From contig JBGPOZ010000050.1 in NCBI GenBank assembly GCA_041488295.1, forward strand, positions 1 through 22,211: a DNA stretch of 22,211 bases. Direction: 5' to 3'. Below the pieces are notes generated by a model. That model did not search any database, had not been told where the DNA came from, and saw only the letters and a program-made list of their open reading frames with translations. The position numbers and the translations under genes are program-made. This document shows positions 1 through 6,826 of the stretch, piece after piece. This stretch comes from URHD0088 sp041488295. GTDB lineage: Bacteria > Pseudomonadota > Alphaproteobacteria > ATCC43930 > CGMCC-115725. Numbering within the stretch: the first letter of the stretch is position 1; each line of letters starts with the position of its first letter.

Positions 1-181
1 ATGTGAGAGCGGGTTCGAGACCCTCGGAAGGCGTGAAGCTCAGCTCCGCCCCGTCGGACATCGCCCGCGCCTCTCCGCCGAACCGCCCGACCAGGATCCG
101 GATCTCCGCCATGCGCTCGGCGAAGGCGCTGCGGCCCAGTGTGCAGAAGCCCCATTTCTCCGCCGCCGCATCGCCCGCCAT
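1..181 (-). CDS. Hypothetical protein, 3' end beyond window edge
   Basis: An open frame on the minus strand starts with ATG at 181 and runs without a stop for 60 codons to the left edge, so the C-terminus is missing. The start has a purine-rich ribosome-binding site (GGAAGGGAG) 6 bases upstream and lies 16 bases after the stop of the small membrane protein at 198-413, which suggests one transcript. The visible N-terminal part begins MAGDAAAEKWGFCTLGRSAF and continues with an amphipathic stretch rich in Arg, Glu and Gly, without signal peptide or membrane segment. I do not recognise the family. The start signal and gene order are seen in the sequence; that it is a real gene is an inference from them. 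Confidence 0.5.
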   Translation of the reverse strand, partial: MAGDAAAEKWGFCTLGRSAFAERMAEIRILVGRFGGEARAMSDGAELSFTPSEGLEPALT

Positions 182-197
182 CGCATTCTCCCTTCCG

Positions 198-413
198 CTA
201 TCCCAGAGCATTCCGCCATCGCCGCATGGCGACGAGCGCCCAGATCGCCTCGACGACGCCGAACGGCCAAGCCCCTTGAAGAAAGCCATAGGCCGATCCG
301 AGTGCGCAAGCGAGGGCGAAGGCGAGGATGAACCACCGGCTGCGCTCCTCCAACGCATAGCACACCAGCATCGCCGTCACCGCGAAGAGGCCGAAGAGCG
401 ACAGCGGGTCCAT
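198..413 (-). CDS. Small integral membrane protein, 71 aa
   Basis: This short protein begins MDPLSLFGLFAVTAMLVCYA and is almost wholly hydrophobic. Three membrane segments are plausible at about residues 5-21, 27-46 and 49-65, followed by a positively charged tail (RRWRN). The ATG at 413 has a good Shine-Dalgarno sequence (GGAGG, 8 bases upstream). Small proteins of this plan are common in alphaproteobacteria and are annotated as hypothetical membrane proteins; no reaction is known to me. It is divergent from the binding-protein gene at 537 and 16 bases upstream of the truncated gene at the left edge, with which it probably shares an mRNA. The membrane character is read directly; a role is not assignable. 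Confidence 0.72.
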   Translation of the reverse strand: MDPLSLFGLFAVTAMLVCYALEERSRWFILAFALACALGSAYGFLQGAWPFGVVEAIWALVAMRRWRNALG

Positions 414-468
414 GATTCCGACCTCCGGCCCATCCGTGATCCGCCGCCATCTCCATCGGGCGGCGGGT

Positions 469-498
469 TTGATTTATGGCGACGATCGAACCTAAACT
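469..498 (+). promoter_or_regulatory. Putative sigma-70 promoter of the binding-protein gene
   Basis: TTGATT at 469-474 and TAAACT at 493-498 are separated by 18 bases, which fits a housekeeping promoter with four of six matches in each box. It would start transcription near 505 and give a leader of about 30 bases containing the GGGAGG ribosome-binding site at 525-530. This is motif matching by eye only. Confidence 0.33.
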
Positions 499-536
499 GG
501 CGGGAGAGGACAACAAAAACCTTTGGGAGGCACTCC

Positions 537-1736
537 ATGAAGCACATCGCCGTCGCGCTCGCAGCCTTTCTCGCCTTCGCCGCCCTCCCCGCCTCCGCCC
601 AGCAGCCATCGGTCAAGATCGGGCTTCTGCTCGACATGTCGAGCCTCTATGCCGACATCACCGGGATCGGCAGCGAGACCGCGGCGAAGATGGCGGTCGA
701 GGATTTCGGCGGCAAGGTGCTGGGCAAGCCCGTCGAGGTGCTGGTCGCCGACCACCAGAACAAGGCGGACATCGCCTCGGCCAAGGCGCGCGAATGGTTC
801 GACACCGACCATGTCGACGCCATTCTCGACGTCGCCGCCTCGGCGACCGCGCTGGCCGCGATGAGCGTCGCCAAGGAGAAGAACAAGATCATCGTCATGA
901 ACGGCCCCGCCGCCTCCAGCATTACGGGCGAGGCGTGCTTTCCGAGCTCGGTTCATTGGGTCTACAACACCTACGCCCTTGCGCACACGACGGGACAGGC
1001 GGTCGTCAAGAACGGCGGCGACAGCTGGTTCTTCATCGCCGCCGATTATGCCTTCGGCGCGCAGCTCGAGAAGGACACGGTCGACGTCGTGAAGGCGAGC
1101 GGCGGGAGGCTGCTCGGCGACGTCAAGGTGCCGCTCAACACCGCCGATTTCTCCTCATACCTCCTGCAGGCGCAGACCTCGAAGGCGAAGATCATCGGCC
1201 TTGCCAATGCCGGCGGCGACTTCATCAATTCGGTGAAGCAGGCCGCCGAGTTCGGCATCGTCCAAGGCGGCCAGAGCCTCGCAGGCCTCCTCGTCTTCAT
1301 CAACGACGTGCACAGCCTTGGTCTCAAGACGACGCAAGGGATGATGCTGACCGCGGCCTTCTACTGGGACATGAACGACGAGACGCGCGCCTGGTCGAAG
1401 CGGTTCTACGACCGGATGAAGAAGATGCCGAACATGGCGCAGGCCGGCGTCTACTCTTCGACCACGCATTACCTGAAGGCGGTCGAGGCGGCCGGCACGA
1501 CGGCGACCGAGCCGGTGATGGCGGCAATGCGGAAGACGCCGGTCAACGATTTCTTCGCTAGGAACGGCCGCATCCGCGAAGACGGGCTCATGCTCCACGA
1601 CATGTACCTCTTCCAGGTGAAGAAGCCCGAGGAGTCGAAGAGCGAGTGGGACACCTACAAGCTTATCGCCACCGTGCCCGGCAGCGAGGCGTTCCAGCCG
1701 CTGTCGGAATCGAAGTGCCCGCTCGTCAAGAAGTAG
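537..1736 (+). CDS. ABC transporter substrate-binding protein, Leu/Ile/Val (LivK-like) family
   Basis: This 399-residue protein has a classical Sec signal peptide (MKHIAVALAAFLAF, cleavage after Ala-Ser-Ala at about residue 21). The mature part has the fold-type I periplasmic binding pattern of the Peripla_BP_6 family: KIGLLLDMSSLYADITGIGS at the N-terminus, a VLVADHQNKAD strand-loop near residues 62-72, and a C-terminal lobe ending at the disordered KK. Such proteins capture amino acids, amides or aromatic acids in the periplasm and deliver them to an ABC permease. The ATG at 537 is set by GGGAGG six bases upstream; the frame is open further upstream but without coding character. No permease or ATPase gene is visible in the window, so the protein is an orphan here. 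The ligand cannot be read from the sequence. The 3' end overlaps the convergent gene by 82 bases. Confidence 0.9.
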   Translation: MKHIAVALAAFLAFAALPASAQQPSVKIGLLLDMSSLYADITGIGSETAAKMAVEDFGGKVLGKPVEVLVADHQNKADIASAKAREWFDTDHVDAILDVAASATALAAMSVAKEKNKIIVMNGPAASSITGEACFPSSVHWVYNTYALAHTTGQAVVKNGGDSWFFIAADYAFGAQLEKDTVDVVKASGGRLLGDVKVPLNTADFSSYLLQAQTSKAKIIGLANAGGDFINSVKQAAEFGIVQGGQSLAGLLVFINDVHSLGLKTTQGMMLTAAFYWDMNDETRAWSKRFYDRMKKMPNMAQAGVYSSTTHYLKAVEAAGTTATEPVMAAMRKTPVNDFFARNGRIREDGLMLHDMYLFQVKKPEESKSEWDTYKLIATVPGSEAFQPLSESKCPLVKK

Positions 1737-2431
1737 CGCGGCTCACGGGCAGGGCGGTTGCTTCGCCGCCAGCGCGCCTTCACCTTCTCCTCGAGGCGGT
1801 GCAGGGGGCCGTCGACAAGGCCGAGGCATTCGAGCTGGCGCACCGTGTTCTCGAGGTATTCGCGGCAATGGCCGCGCCCGCCGATCCCTTGCAGGATGAG
1901 GCGGGCCGTCTCGTCGGTCGAGAGCCGCCCGGCATAGCTCCGATTGGCGCGGCGGACGGTGAAGGCTTGCGCCGGAACCGTGCCGCCGTCCCCGAGACGG
2001 ACCCGCACCTCGCGCATGTCGTAGATGCCGCCGCCGCCCATCTCGCGCTCCCAAAGGTGCGTCAACGCCTCTTCGAGATCGGCGACGGCGACGCGGAACG
2101 CCATGCCTCGGCACGAGCCGCCGCGATCGAGGCCGAGAACGAGGCCGGGACGTTCGGGGGTGCCGCGATAGTGGCGGGAATAGACGCAGAAGCTGCGGTG
2201 CCAGCCGTGAACGAGCGCCGGCTCCGCGGCGCAATGGCGGAAACCGGGATTCCACATCAGCGAGCCATAGCCAAAGACCCAGAGGTCGCATTTCCGGGCA
2301 AGACAGGCCTGCACTTCAGGGGCTGCCAGGGGATGGATCGCGTCCCGCGCGTCGCCATTGAGTTTGCCATCTTGCGACCGCGATCGCTGACCGAACGCAC
2401 TTTCCAATGTTCTCGCCTTATCCTCGCTCAC
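1655..2431 (-). CDS. Gamma-glutamylcyclotransferase, ChaC-like
   Basis: ChaC enzymes cleave glutathione or other gamma-glutamyl peptides to 5-oxoproline and a cysteinyl product in the cytoplasm. The family's substrate loop FGYGSLMWNPGF is at residues 53-64 and the catalytic glutamate lies in WEREM (E130). The usual ChaC body ends near residue 221. The last 37 residues look like read-through sequence with no family counterpart, and about 27 of them are encoded inside the 3' end of the convergent binding-protein gene. I chose the GTG at 2431 because AAGGAA sits 7 bases upstream; there is no ATG before the catalytic core, and the first 48 residues are of low conservation. The start lies 11 bases after the stop of the DMT transporter, so the two are likely co-transcribed. 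The family call is secure; the exact start and the meaning of the tail are less so. Confidence 0.87.
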   Translation of the reverse strand: MSEDKARTLESAFGQRSRSQDGKLNGDARDAIHPLAAPEVQACLARKCDLWVFGYGSLMWNPGFRHCAAEPALVHGWHRSFCVYSRHYRGTPERPGLVLGLDRGGSCRGMAFRVAVADLEEALTHLWEREMGGGGIYDMREVRVRLGDGGTVPAQAFTVRRANRSYAGRLSTDETARLILQGIGGRGHCREYLENTVRQLECLGLVDGPLHRLEEKVKARWRRSNRPAREPRYFLTSGHFDSDSGWNASLPGTVAISL

Positions 2432-2442
2432 GCACAAATTCC

Positions 2443-3336
2443 TTAACCACGATTGACGAGCGCGACGCCGATCACCGCGCAAATCATCCCGGCCAGCGCC
2501 GTTGCCCCCATTGTTTCGCCGAACAGCAAATAAGCCATGAACGCGGTGACCGGCGGCACAAGATAGAAGAGGCTGGCGGTGCGCGATGCGGCGCCGCGGT
2601 GCAGCAGCACGAGGAAAAGCATCGTCGCGCCGACCGAGAGGACGAGGCAGAGCCAGAGGAGCGCGAGGACGAAGGCCGGCTGCCATTCGATCCGCATCGT
2701 CTCGGTGAGGAGGGCGAGCAGCAGCATCGGCAGCGCCGCCGTCGCGTTCTGGACGAGCGTCGCGCTCATCAGATCGACGCCGCTGGAGAAGCGTTTCTGG
2801 TAGAGCGTCCCTATGGTCATGCCGAAGAGAGCGGCCGCGATGGCGGCAAGGCCGGCGAGCTGGCCCGGATCGAAGGCCAGCCTGGTCCAGACGACAAGGA
2901 TCGTGCCGAGGATGCCGAGGACGATGCCGAGCCATTGCCGGACCGTCACCCGCTCGCCGAGGGTGAGGCCGACCAACGCCGCGGTCAGAGCCGGCTGCAG
3001 CCCGACGACGAGCGCCGAGAGCCCGGCCGAGATGCCATGAGCGATCGCGAAGTAGACGCCGCCGAGATAAGTTCCCTGGATGAGGAGCCCGACCACCGCG
3101 CAATGCCCGGCCTGGCGCCAGCTGAGCCGCCAGCGCATGCCGGCGACGGCGGCCATGATAAGGGCGACGAGCGCAAAGCGCAGCGCAAGAAAAGTCAGCG
3201 GCTCGGCATAAGGGAGGCCGTATTTGGCACCGATGAAGCCGGTCGACCACAACACGACGAAGAGCCCGGGCATCAGCGCGAGCCAGGCGGTCGCGGTCGT
3301 TGGCACGGCGTCCCGACTTTTGAGGATGACGCTCAT
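2443..3336 (-). CDS. DMT-superfamily (EamA) transporter
   Basis: A 297-residue protein with about ten hydrophobic segments arranged as two EamA repeats of about 140 residues. The first begins LALMPGLFVVLWSTGFIGAK (residues about 19-38), which contains the typical WSTGFIGAKYGL start of EamA exporters; the second begins near ALFGMTIGTLYQKRF and ends in the characteristic FGETMGATALAGMICAVIGVA run. Members export or exchange amino acids, purines or other small metabolites across the inner membrane; the substrate cannot be told. The ATG at 3336 has no clear ribosome-binding site, but no better start is seen. It is followed 11 bases later by the gamma-glutamylcyclotransferase, and a link to thiol or amino acid export would be speculation. 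Confidence 0.87.
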   Translation of the reverse strand: MSVILKSRDAVPTTATAWLALMPGLFVVLWSTGFIGAKYGLPYAEPLTFLALRFALVALIMAAVAGMRWRLSWRQAGHCAVVGLLIQGTYLGGVYFAIAHGISAGLSALVVGLQPALTAALVGLTLGERVTVRQWLGIVLGILGTILVVWTRLAFDPGQLAGLAAIAAALFGMTIGTLYQKRFSSGVDLMSATLVQNATAALPMLLLALLTETMRIEWQPAFVLALLWLCLVLSVGATMLFLVLLHRGAASRTASLFYLVPPVTAFMAYLLFGETMGATALAGMICAVIGVALVNRG

Positions 3337-3557
3337 TCGTGATGAGAGGCGGTTTTTCTTGCGGCAAATCTAGTCAGCGCGACGACGCTCGCAAAGCGCG
3401 CATCGCACATCCCGGCAATGCGTTTGCCCGCACCCGGTTGCCGAGGCTTCGACCTTCGCGCTCGCGCAAACCCGATCAAACGCGGCACGAATCCTCGCTA
3501 ATTTCGAAGCGATCCTGATTGCGCGACGGCGTCGACGGGGCTAGTGAGATACTTGCT

Positions 3558-3770
3558 ATGGTCTCGCCCCTCGCACAGCAGCTGATGCTCGGATCAGCCA
3601 AAGCCGCAGCGCAGGTTTCGCTCAATGCAGCGGCCTGGGCGCCGCTCGCCGATCGTGGGTTCGTGACGGTGACGCCGTCGGGGGCGAAATCGAGCCCGGC
3701 GGTGATCGTGACGATCACGGCTGCGGGGAGAGAAGCGCAATTGGCCGCGCAGGACCACTCGAAGCCGTGA
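3558..3770 (+). CDS. Hypothetical protein, possible winged-helix remnant, 70 aa
   Basis: The protein starts MVSPLAQQLMLGSAKAAAQV and ends near AGREAQLAAQ. The pattern of a helix, then PLADRGFVTVTPSG, then VIVTITAAGREA resembles the second half of a winged-helix domain such as those of MarR-like proteins, where a beta wing is followed by 'TxxGR'. At 70 residues it is too short for a whole MarR protein and may be a single-domain DNA-binding protein or a decayed gene. No Shine-Dalgarno site precedes the ATG. An overlapping minus-strand frame (3476-3841) is open too but has less protein-like composition. The domain resemblance is by eye and I am moderately unsure that the gene is real. Confidence 0.45.
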   Translation: MVSPLAQQLMLGSAKAAAQVSLNAAAWAPLADRGFVTVTPSGAKSSPAVIVTITAAGREAQLAAQDHSKP

Positions 3771-3878
3771 TTGCCGTGCCGGCGCGTCGGCACTACGCCT
3801 TCATGCAATCGGATCCCTATTCTCGCGGAAATGGCGTCCAAACTTCCAATACAAATTGACTTGTGTTAAATCGCGGAT

Positions 3879-4079
3879 ATGGAGCAGCGCTGGACCTCGG
3901 CGTATTACCGCACAAAGGCGAGGCGCGCTGTCGAGGAGGCGAGGAGCACGGCGTCAGCCGCTCGACGCGACGAATTGCTCGAGATTGCCCGGAACTGGGA
4001 ATTGCTGGCCGCGGGTTTGGAGAAGCAGCTAGAGGGTTCCCTGCCGCTCAAGCGACGGCGCCGGCGCGGCGTTTCTTGA
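3879..4079 (+). CDS. Small helical charged protein, 66 aa, function unknown
   Basis: The product begins MEQRWTSAYYRTKARRAVEE and is composed of two long amphipathic helices rich in Arg, Ala and Glu (RRDELLEIARNWELLAAGLE at about 29-48), ending with a basic run (KRRRRRG). Short proteins of the type 'YRxKAxxARxxA...LLxIAxxYExLA' are frequent in alphaproteobacterial genomes and have no known function; this one fits that pattern. The ATG at 3879 has no obvious ribosome-binding site. The last 51 bases overlap the convergent PAS_5-like gene. Protein-like composition is seen; function is unknown. Confidence 0.6.
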   Translation: MEQRWTSAYYRTKARRAVEEARSTASAARRDELLEIARNWELLAAGLEKQLEGSLPLKRRRRRGVS

Positions 4080-4565
4080 AAGACCCCGCATCTGCGCCCT
4101 GTGCTCGATCGGAAATTCTTCGGAGGAGAAGACGATTTCCCGGCAGTTGACGGCGCCGAGAAGTTGGTCGAGCCGGGTCCCGTCGCTCGAGAGCGGCAGC
4201 AATGTCGCGCGATAAAGGAGTGCTCGGCCGGCGCATCGAGCCTGCCCCACCTTGACGACCAACGTTTGCTTGTCGATCGCCTCGGAAGAAAAACCAGCGG
4301 CGATCCTCAGCAACGAATCCTCGGGACAATCGCAAACGCGGCGGCCGGCGAACGGTCCGTGAGCCGGGCCGACATCGCGGAAGAACGGACCCTGTTGATT
4401 TCCAAGATCGAGAACGAAGCAGTAGCGCCAGTCGTCGCCGACCGAATTGGCATCGATCTGGTCACCCCGGCCGAACGGCCGATTACCGCAATGAGCGCCC
4501 CAGCGCTTACCCACGCGAAACGTCAGGCGACGCTCTTCTTCGATCGACTTCGTCAACGTGGTCAT
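4029..4565 (-). CDS. PAS domain protein, PAS_5 type
   Basis: This 178-residue protein has the features of the alphaproteobacterial PAS_5 family: an aromatic DDWRYCFVLDLG strand at about residues 44-55, a middle segment with FAGRRVCDCPEDSLLRI (72-88), and the diagnostic beta-hairpin RALLYRATLLPLSSDGTRLD at 114-133 followed by LLGAVN. These are single-domain proteins with no kinase or DNA-binding output module; in alphaproteobacteria they often occur as free-standing sensors of unknown signal, and a few relatives have been linked to light or stress responses. It contains five cysteines, which is high for the family. The ATG at 4565 lacks a good ribosome-binding site. Its last 51 bases overlap the convergent small gene at 3879-4079. 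Family assignment is by remembered motif, not by search. Confidence 0.68.
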   Translation of the reverse strand: MTTLTKSIEEERRLTFRVGKRWGAHCGNRPFGRGDQIDANSVGDDWRYCFVLDLGNQQGPFFRDVGPAHGPFAGRRVCDCPEDSLLRIAAGFSSEAIDKQTLVVKVGQARCAGRALLYRATLLPLSSDGTRLDQLLGAVNCREIVFSSEEFPIEHRAQMRGLSRNAAPAPSLERQGTL

Positions 4566-4714
4566 CGGCTTCGCTCACAGCGCGGTTTTGCCCGAGAGAA
4601 GAGTTTGGATGGCATTTGTCTAGAGTTCGTTACTTTTTCTGATTGCATCTGTCCGTCCGCGCTCACCTACTTCGGGTAGACACTTGCGTCGCGGCAACGC
4701 CGGGCGAGGCTCTT

Positions 4715-4730
4715 CCCGACGCCTGTCGGG
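4715..4730. other. Perfect 6-bp hairpin with 4-base loop
   Basis: CCCGAC (4715-4720) pairs with GTCGGG (4725-4730) around GCCT. It ends exactly where the putative -35 box of the DUF2125 gene begins. It could be a regulator half-site pair or a terminator of incoming transcription, but there is no T-run after it. Confidence 0.4.
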
Positions 4731-4759
4731 TCGACCGGCCGGGGGCGCCGACATATAAG
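4731..4759 (+). promoter_or_regulatory. Putative promoter giving a leaderless DUF2125 mRNA
   Basis: TCGACC (4731-4736) and TATAAG (4754-4759) are spaced by exactly 17 bases. Transcription would begin about 4766-4768, at or within two bases of the ATG at 4768. No Shine-Dalgarno sequence lies before that ATG, which agrees with a leaderless message. The -10 box also sits in the loop of a 7-bp inverted repeat (4744-4767). Confidence 0.42.
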
Positions 4760-4767
4760 ACGGCGCC
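4744..4767. repeat. Inverted repeat around the -10 box, abutting the start codon
   Basis: GGCGCCG (4744-4750) is the exact reverse complement of CGGCGCC (4761-4767), with the 10-base spacer ACATATAAGA between them. The right arm touches the ATG of the DUF2125 gene. As DNA this would be a good dimeric operator covering the -10 element. Confidence 0.55.
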
Positions 4768-5814
4768 ATGCACCGTCCCGGCCGTCCTGGCCTCGTTGCC
4801 ATCCTGCTGCTGCTCCTGCTGCTTGCCGCGGCCTATGGTGGATTTTGGTATTGGGCAGCGGAGTGGACGCGCGCTGCGCTTCAGGGTTGGGCGCAGGCGC
4901 GCCGCAGCGAGGGTTTCACGATCGGTTGGGACCGCTATGCCATCGCCGGCTTCCCTCTGGAGCTTCGCGTCAGCATCGAGAAGCCGGTTTTCGGCAAGGT
5001 TGGCGCCGCTCCGGGGTATGAGGTGCGGGCGCCGGCGCTGGTGGCATGGACCCGGCCCTGGGCGCTCGAGCGATGGCGCTTTAGCGCCAGCGCGGGCGCT
5101 CGCCTCGCCATCGAGCCGGGCCCATTGCGGCCACCCGTAAGGGTGCAGGCTGCAAGCATCGACGGCGCCGTCGCGCCGCGCGAGGACGGTGTCGCGGGCG
5201 GCCTCGGTCGCGCGCTCACCCTAACCGCCGACGAAATCGCGATCGATACCGGGGCGCTGATCGGCGTGAAGCATGCGGACTTGCAGGCGGTGCTGCCGCA
5301 ACATGGGGTGGCGAGCCATCTCGACATTTGGATTTCTGCGACGGTCGGTGCCTCCGGGATCACCCTTCCGGCTTCCGTCCCGCCGCTCGGTGCCACGATC
5401 GATCGGCTGGCGGCGCAACTTGCCGTCAAGGGCACGATCCCGCCTGGGCCGCGGCGTCAGGCGCTGGAGGCATGGCGAAACGACGGCGGAACGGTAGAGA
5501 TCGAGGATTTCATGCTGGCGTGGGGCAAGCTCGGCCTCGAGGCGAAGGGAACGCTCGCGCTCGACGAGGCCCTGCAACCGCAGGCCGCGCTCGGCGCAAG
5601 AATCCGCGGCTATAGCGACATCATCGACGCGCTGGTCGGGGCCGGCACCTTGCGGCCGGGCGACGGGGCCGTCGCCAAGATCGGGCTCGGCCTTCTGGCT
5701 AAGGCCGGCGCCGACGGGACGCCGCAGATCGAGACGCCGCTGACGGTGCAGAACGGGCAGCTCTTCATCGGCCCGGCGCGCGTTGCGAAGCTTCCAGTCT
5801 TCACCTGGGAGTGA
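4768..5814 (+). CDS. DUF2125 family membrane-anchored protein
   Basis: The 348-residue product has one N-terminal membrane anchor (VAILLLLLLLAAAYGGFWYW, residues about 10-29) and a long periplasmic part. The pattern GFTIGWDRYAIAGFPLELRV (about 50-69) with the following APALVAWTRPWALERWRF is typical of DUF2125 proteins, which are widespread in alphaproteobacteria and of unknown function; their beta-rich periplasmic domain recalls AsmA-like lipid transfer proteins, but that is a loose impression. The ATG at 4768 is the only start that keeps the whole anchor. In related genomes DUF2125 genes often lie near tyrA and a gamma-glutamylcyclotransferase gene, as here, although the spacing in this window is looser. 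The stop is 17 bases from the convergent stop of the next gene. Confidence 0.85.
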   Translation: MHRPGRPGLVAILLLLLLLAAAYGGFWYWAAEWTRAALQGWAQARRSEGFTIGWDRYAIAGFPLELRVSIEKPVFGKVGAAPGYEVRAPALVAWTRPWALERWRFSASAGARLAIEPGPLRPPVRVQAASIDGAVAPREDGVAGGLGRALTLTADEIAIDTGALIGVKHADLQAVLPQHGVASHLDIWISATVGASGITLPASVPPLGATIDRLAAQLAVKGTIPPGPRRQALEAWRNDGGTVEIEDFMLAWGKLGLEAKGTLALDEALQPQAALGARIRGYSDIIDALVGAGTLRPGDGAVAKIGLGLLAKAGADGTPQIETPLTVQNGQLFIGPARVAKLPVFTWE

Positions 5815-5831
5815 CCCTGGCCGCCTAACGC

Positions 5832-6185
5832 TCAATCGGTCTTGCGCGTTGCCTCGGGAAAGGATTGCGGCGCTTCCGCGCGCTCGAACATGCCGTAATC
5901 GCGCGCAACGGCGGCGACGCGAATGCGATAATCGGCGAAGACCGCAGCCCGTCCCTTCGATTGCGCCGCGCGGTGCTGCATCTGCCGGCGCCAGCGAATG
6001 ACCGCCGCCTCATCGCGCCAGAACGAGAGCGAGAGGAGCTTGCCCGGATCGGCGAGGCTCTGGAAACGCTCGACCGAGATGAACCCGTCGATCGTCTCGA
6101 GATGCGGCTTGAGGCTCGCCGCGATGTCGAGATAGTCCTGCGTTCGACCCGGTTTCGGCCGCACCTCGAAGATGACGACGTACAT
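5832..6185 (-). CDS. Antibiotic biosynthesis monooxygenase (ABM) fold protein
   Basis: A 117-residue protein with the ABM ferredoxin-like fold: a first strand YVVIFEVRPKPGRTQDYLDI (residues 2-21), helix, then GFISVERFQSLADPGKLLSL with the conserved strand 'SFWRDEAAVIRWRR' (about 53-66) and HRAAQSKGR. The fold includes heme-degrading and quinol monooxygenases, but also many proteins without known activity; the Asn-Trp-His triad expected of IsdG-type heme oxygenases is not evident. The ATG at 6185 is preceded by GAGGGAG. It lies 68 bases downstream of the tail-anchored protein gene on the same strand and may be co-transcribed with it. A cytoplasmic enzyme or stress-related protein is likely; the substrate is unknown. 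Confidence 0.82.
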   Translation of the reverse strand: MYVVIFEVRPKPGRTQDYLDIAASLKPHLETIDGFISVERFQSLADPGKLLSLSFWRDEAAVIRWRRQMQHRAAQSKGRAAVFADYRIRVAAVARDYGMFERAEAPQSFPEATRKTD

Positions 6186-6253
6186 GACCGCTCCCTCGCC
6201 GCTCCACGGCGCGGGATGATACCCGATCCCGATCGCCGGGACGCGGCCGATGA

Positions 6254-6655
6254 TCAGCGAATGAGCGAGAAGATCAGTGCCAGGATCGAGATGAGGAGCG
6301 AGGCGATACCGAGGTGGAGCGGCATGTCCTTGCTGTCGAAAATGCCGCGTGGCGGGGCTGGACGCGTTGCCACGACATGCTCAACCGGCCTCTTGGTCTT
6401 GTCCGGGCGCGGCGAGGTTTCGCTGCCGCGAAATTCGGTGAAGACGACGCGGCTCTTGAAGACCCCTTCCGCGGCGTTGAACACCTCTTCGGTCACCTTG
6501 ACCCCGAGTCGGCGGGCGAGCACGAGCTTCGCCTGGCTCGCCGCCTCGGCGCCTGACTCGAAAACGCCTTCGAGAATCCACCGCGCGCCGTCCCAGCCGG
6601 CCACCTCGAAACCGGTGCGGCGATGCGCGGGTGGATGTATCTGCTTCGCCTGCAC
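6254..6655 (-). CDS. Tail-anchored membrane protein of unknown function
   Basis: I place the start at the GTG at 6655 because AAGGA stands at the right distance upstream; a longer version from ATG at 6751 is possible but lacks a ribosome-binding site and would add 32 residues of poor composition. The 133-residue product has a compact N-terminal domain (FEVAGWDGARWILEGVFESG at 16-35, then LARRLGVKVTEEVFNAAEGV to residue 65), a proline- and charge-rich linker at about 76-108, and a single hydrophobic helix at 113-131 (LHLGIASLLISILALIFSLI) that ends two residues before the stop. This is the layout of a C-terminally anchored inner membrane protein whose soluble domain faces the cytoplasm. No family is recognised. 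It lies between tyrA and the ABM gene, all on the minus strand. Confidence 0.68.
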   Translation of the reverse strand: MQAKQIHPPAHRRTGFEVAGWDGARWILEGVFESGAEAASQAKLVLARRLGVKVTEEVFNAAEGVFKSRVVFTEFRGSETSPRPDKTKRPVEHVVATRPAPPRGIFDSKDMPLHLGIASLLISILALIFSLIR

Positions 6656-6826
6656 GACCTGTCCTTGCCGGCGACACGTCGCGCCGCCCTGCCATACGCC
6701 AATCGGGAACGATGGCAATTCTAGGTAAAAAAACAATGAATTCCGCGGCATTGCCGAGCGCCGGCCGATATTCGCCCCCCCTCAGCGACGGCCCGCGGGC
6801 TCATCGCGGCGTCGCCGCCCCGTCGT

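Noticed and set aside
476..1561. Plus-strand frame of 361 codons overlapping the binding-protein gene
   Set aside because: Out-of-frame shadow with Arg/Gly/His-rich composition; the signal peptide and binding-protein motifs are in the other frame.
3476..3841. 121-codon minus-strand frame over the small gene at 3558-3770
   Set aside because: Composition is unlike a folded protein and the plus-strand frame has a better strand-loop-strand pattern; I kept only the plus-strand gene.
6656..6751. ATG at 6751 as start of the tail-anchored protein
   Set aside because: No ribosome-binding site and poor composition; GTG 6655 has AAGGA at a proper spacing. Not fully excluded.
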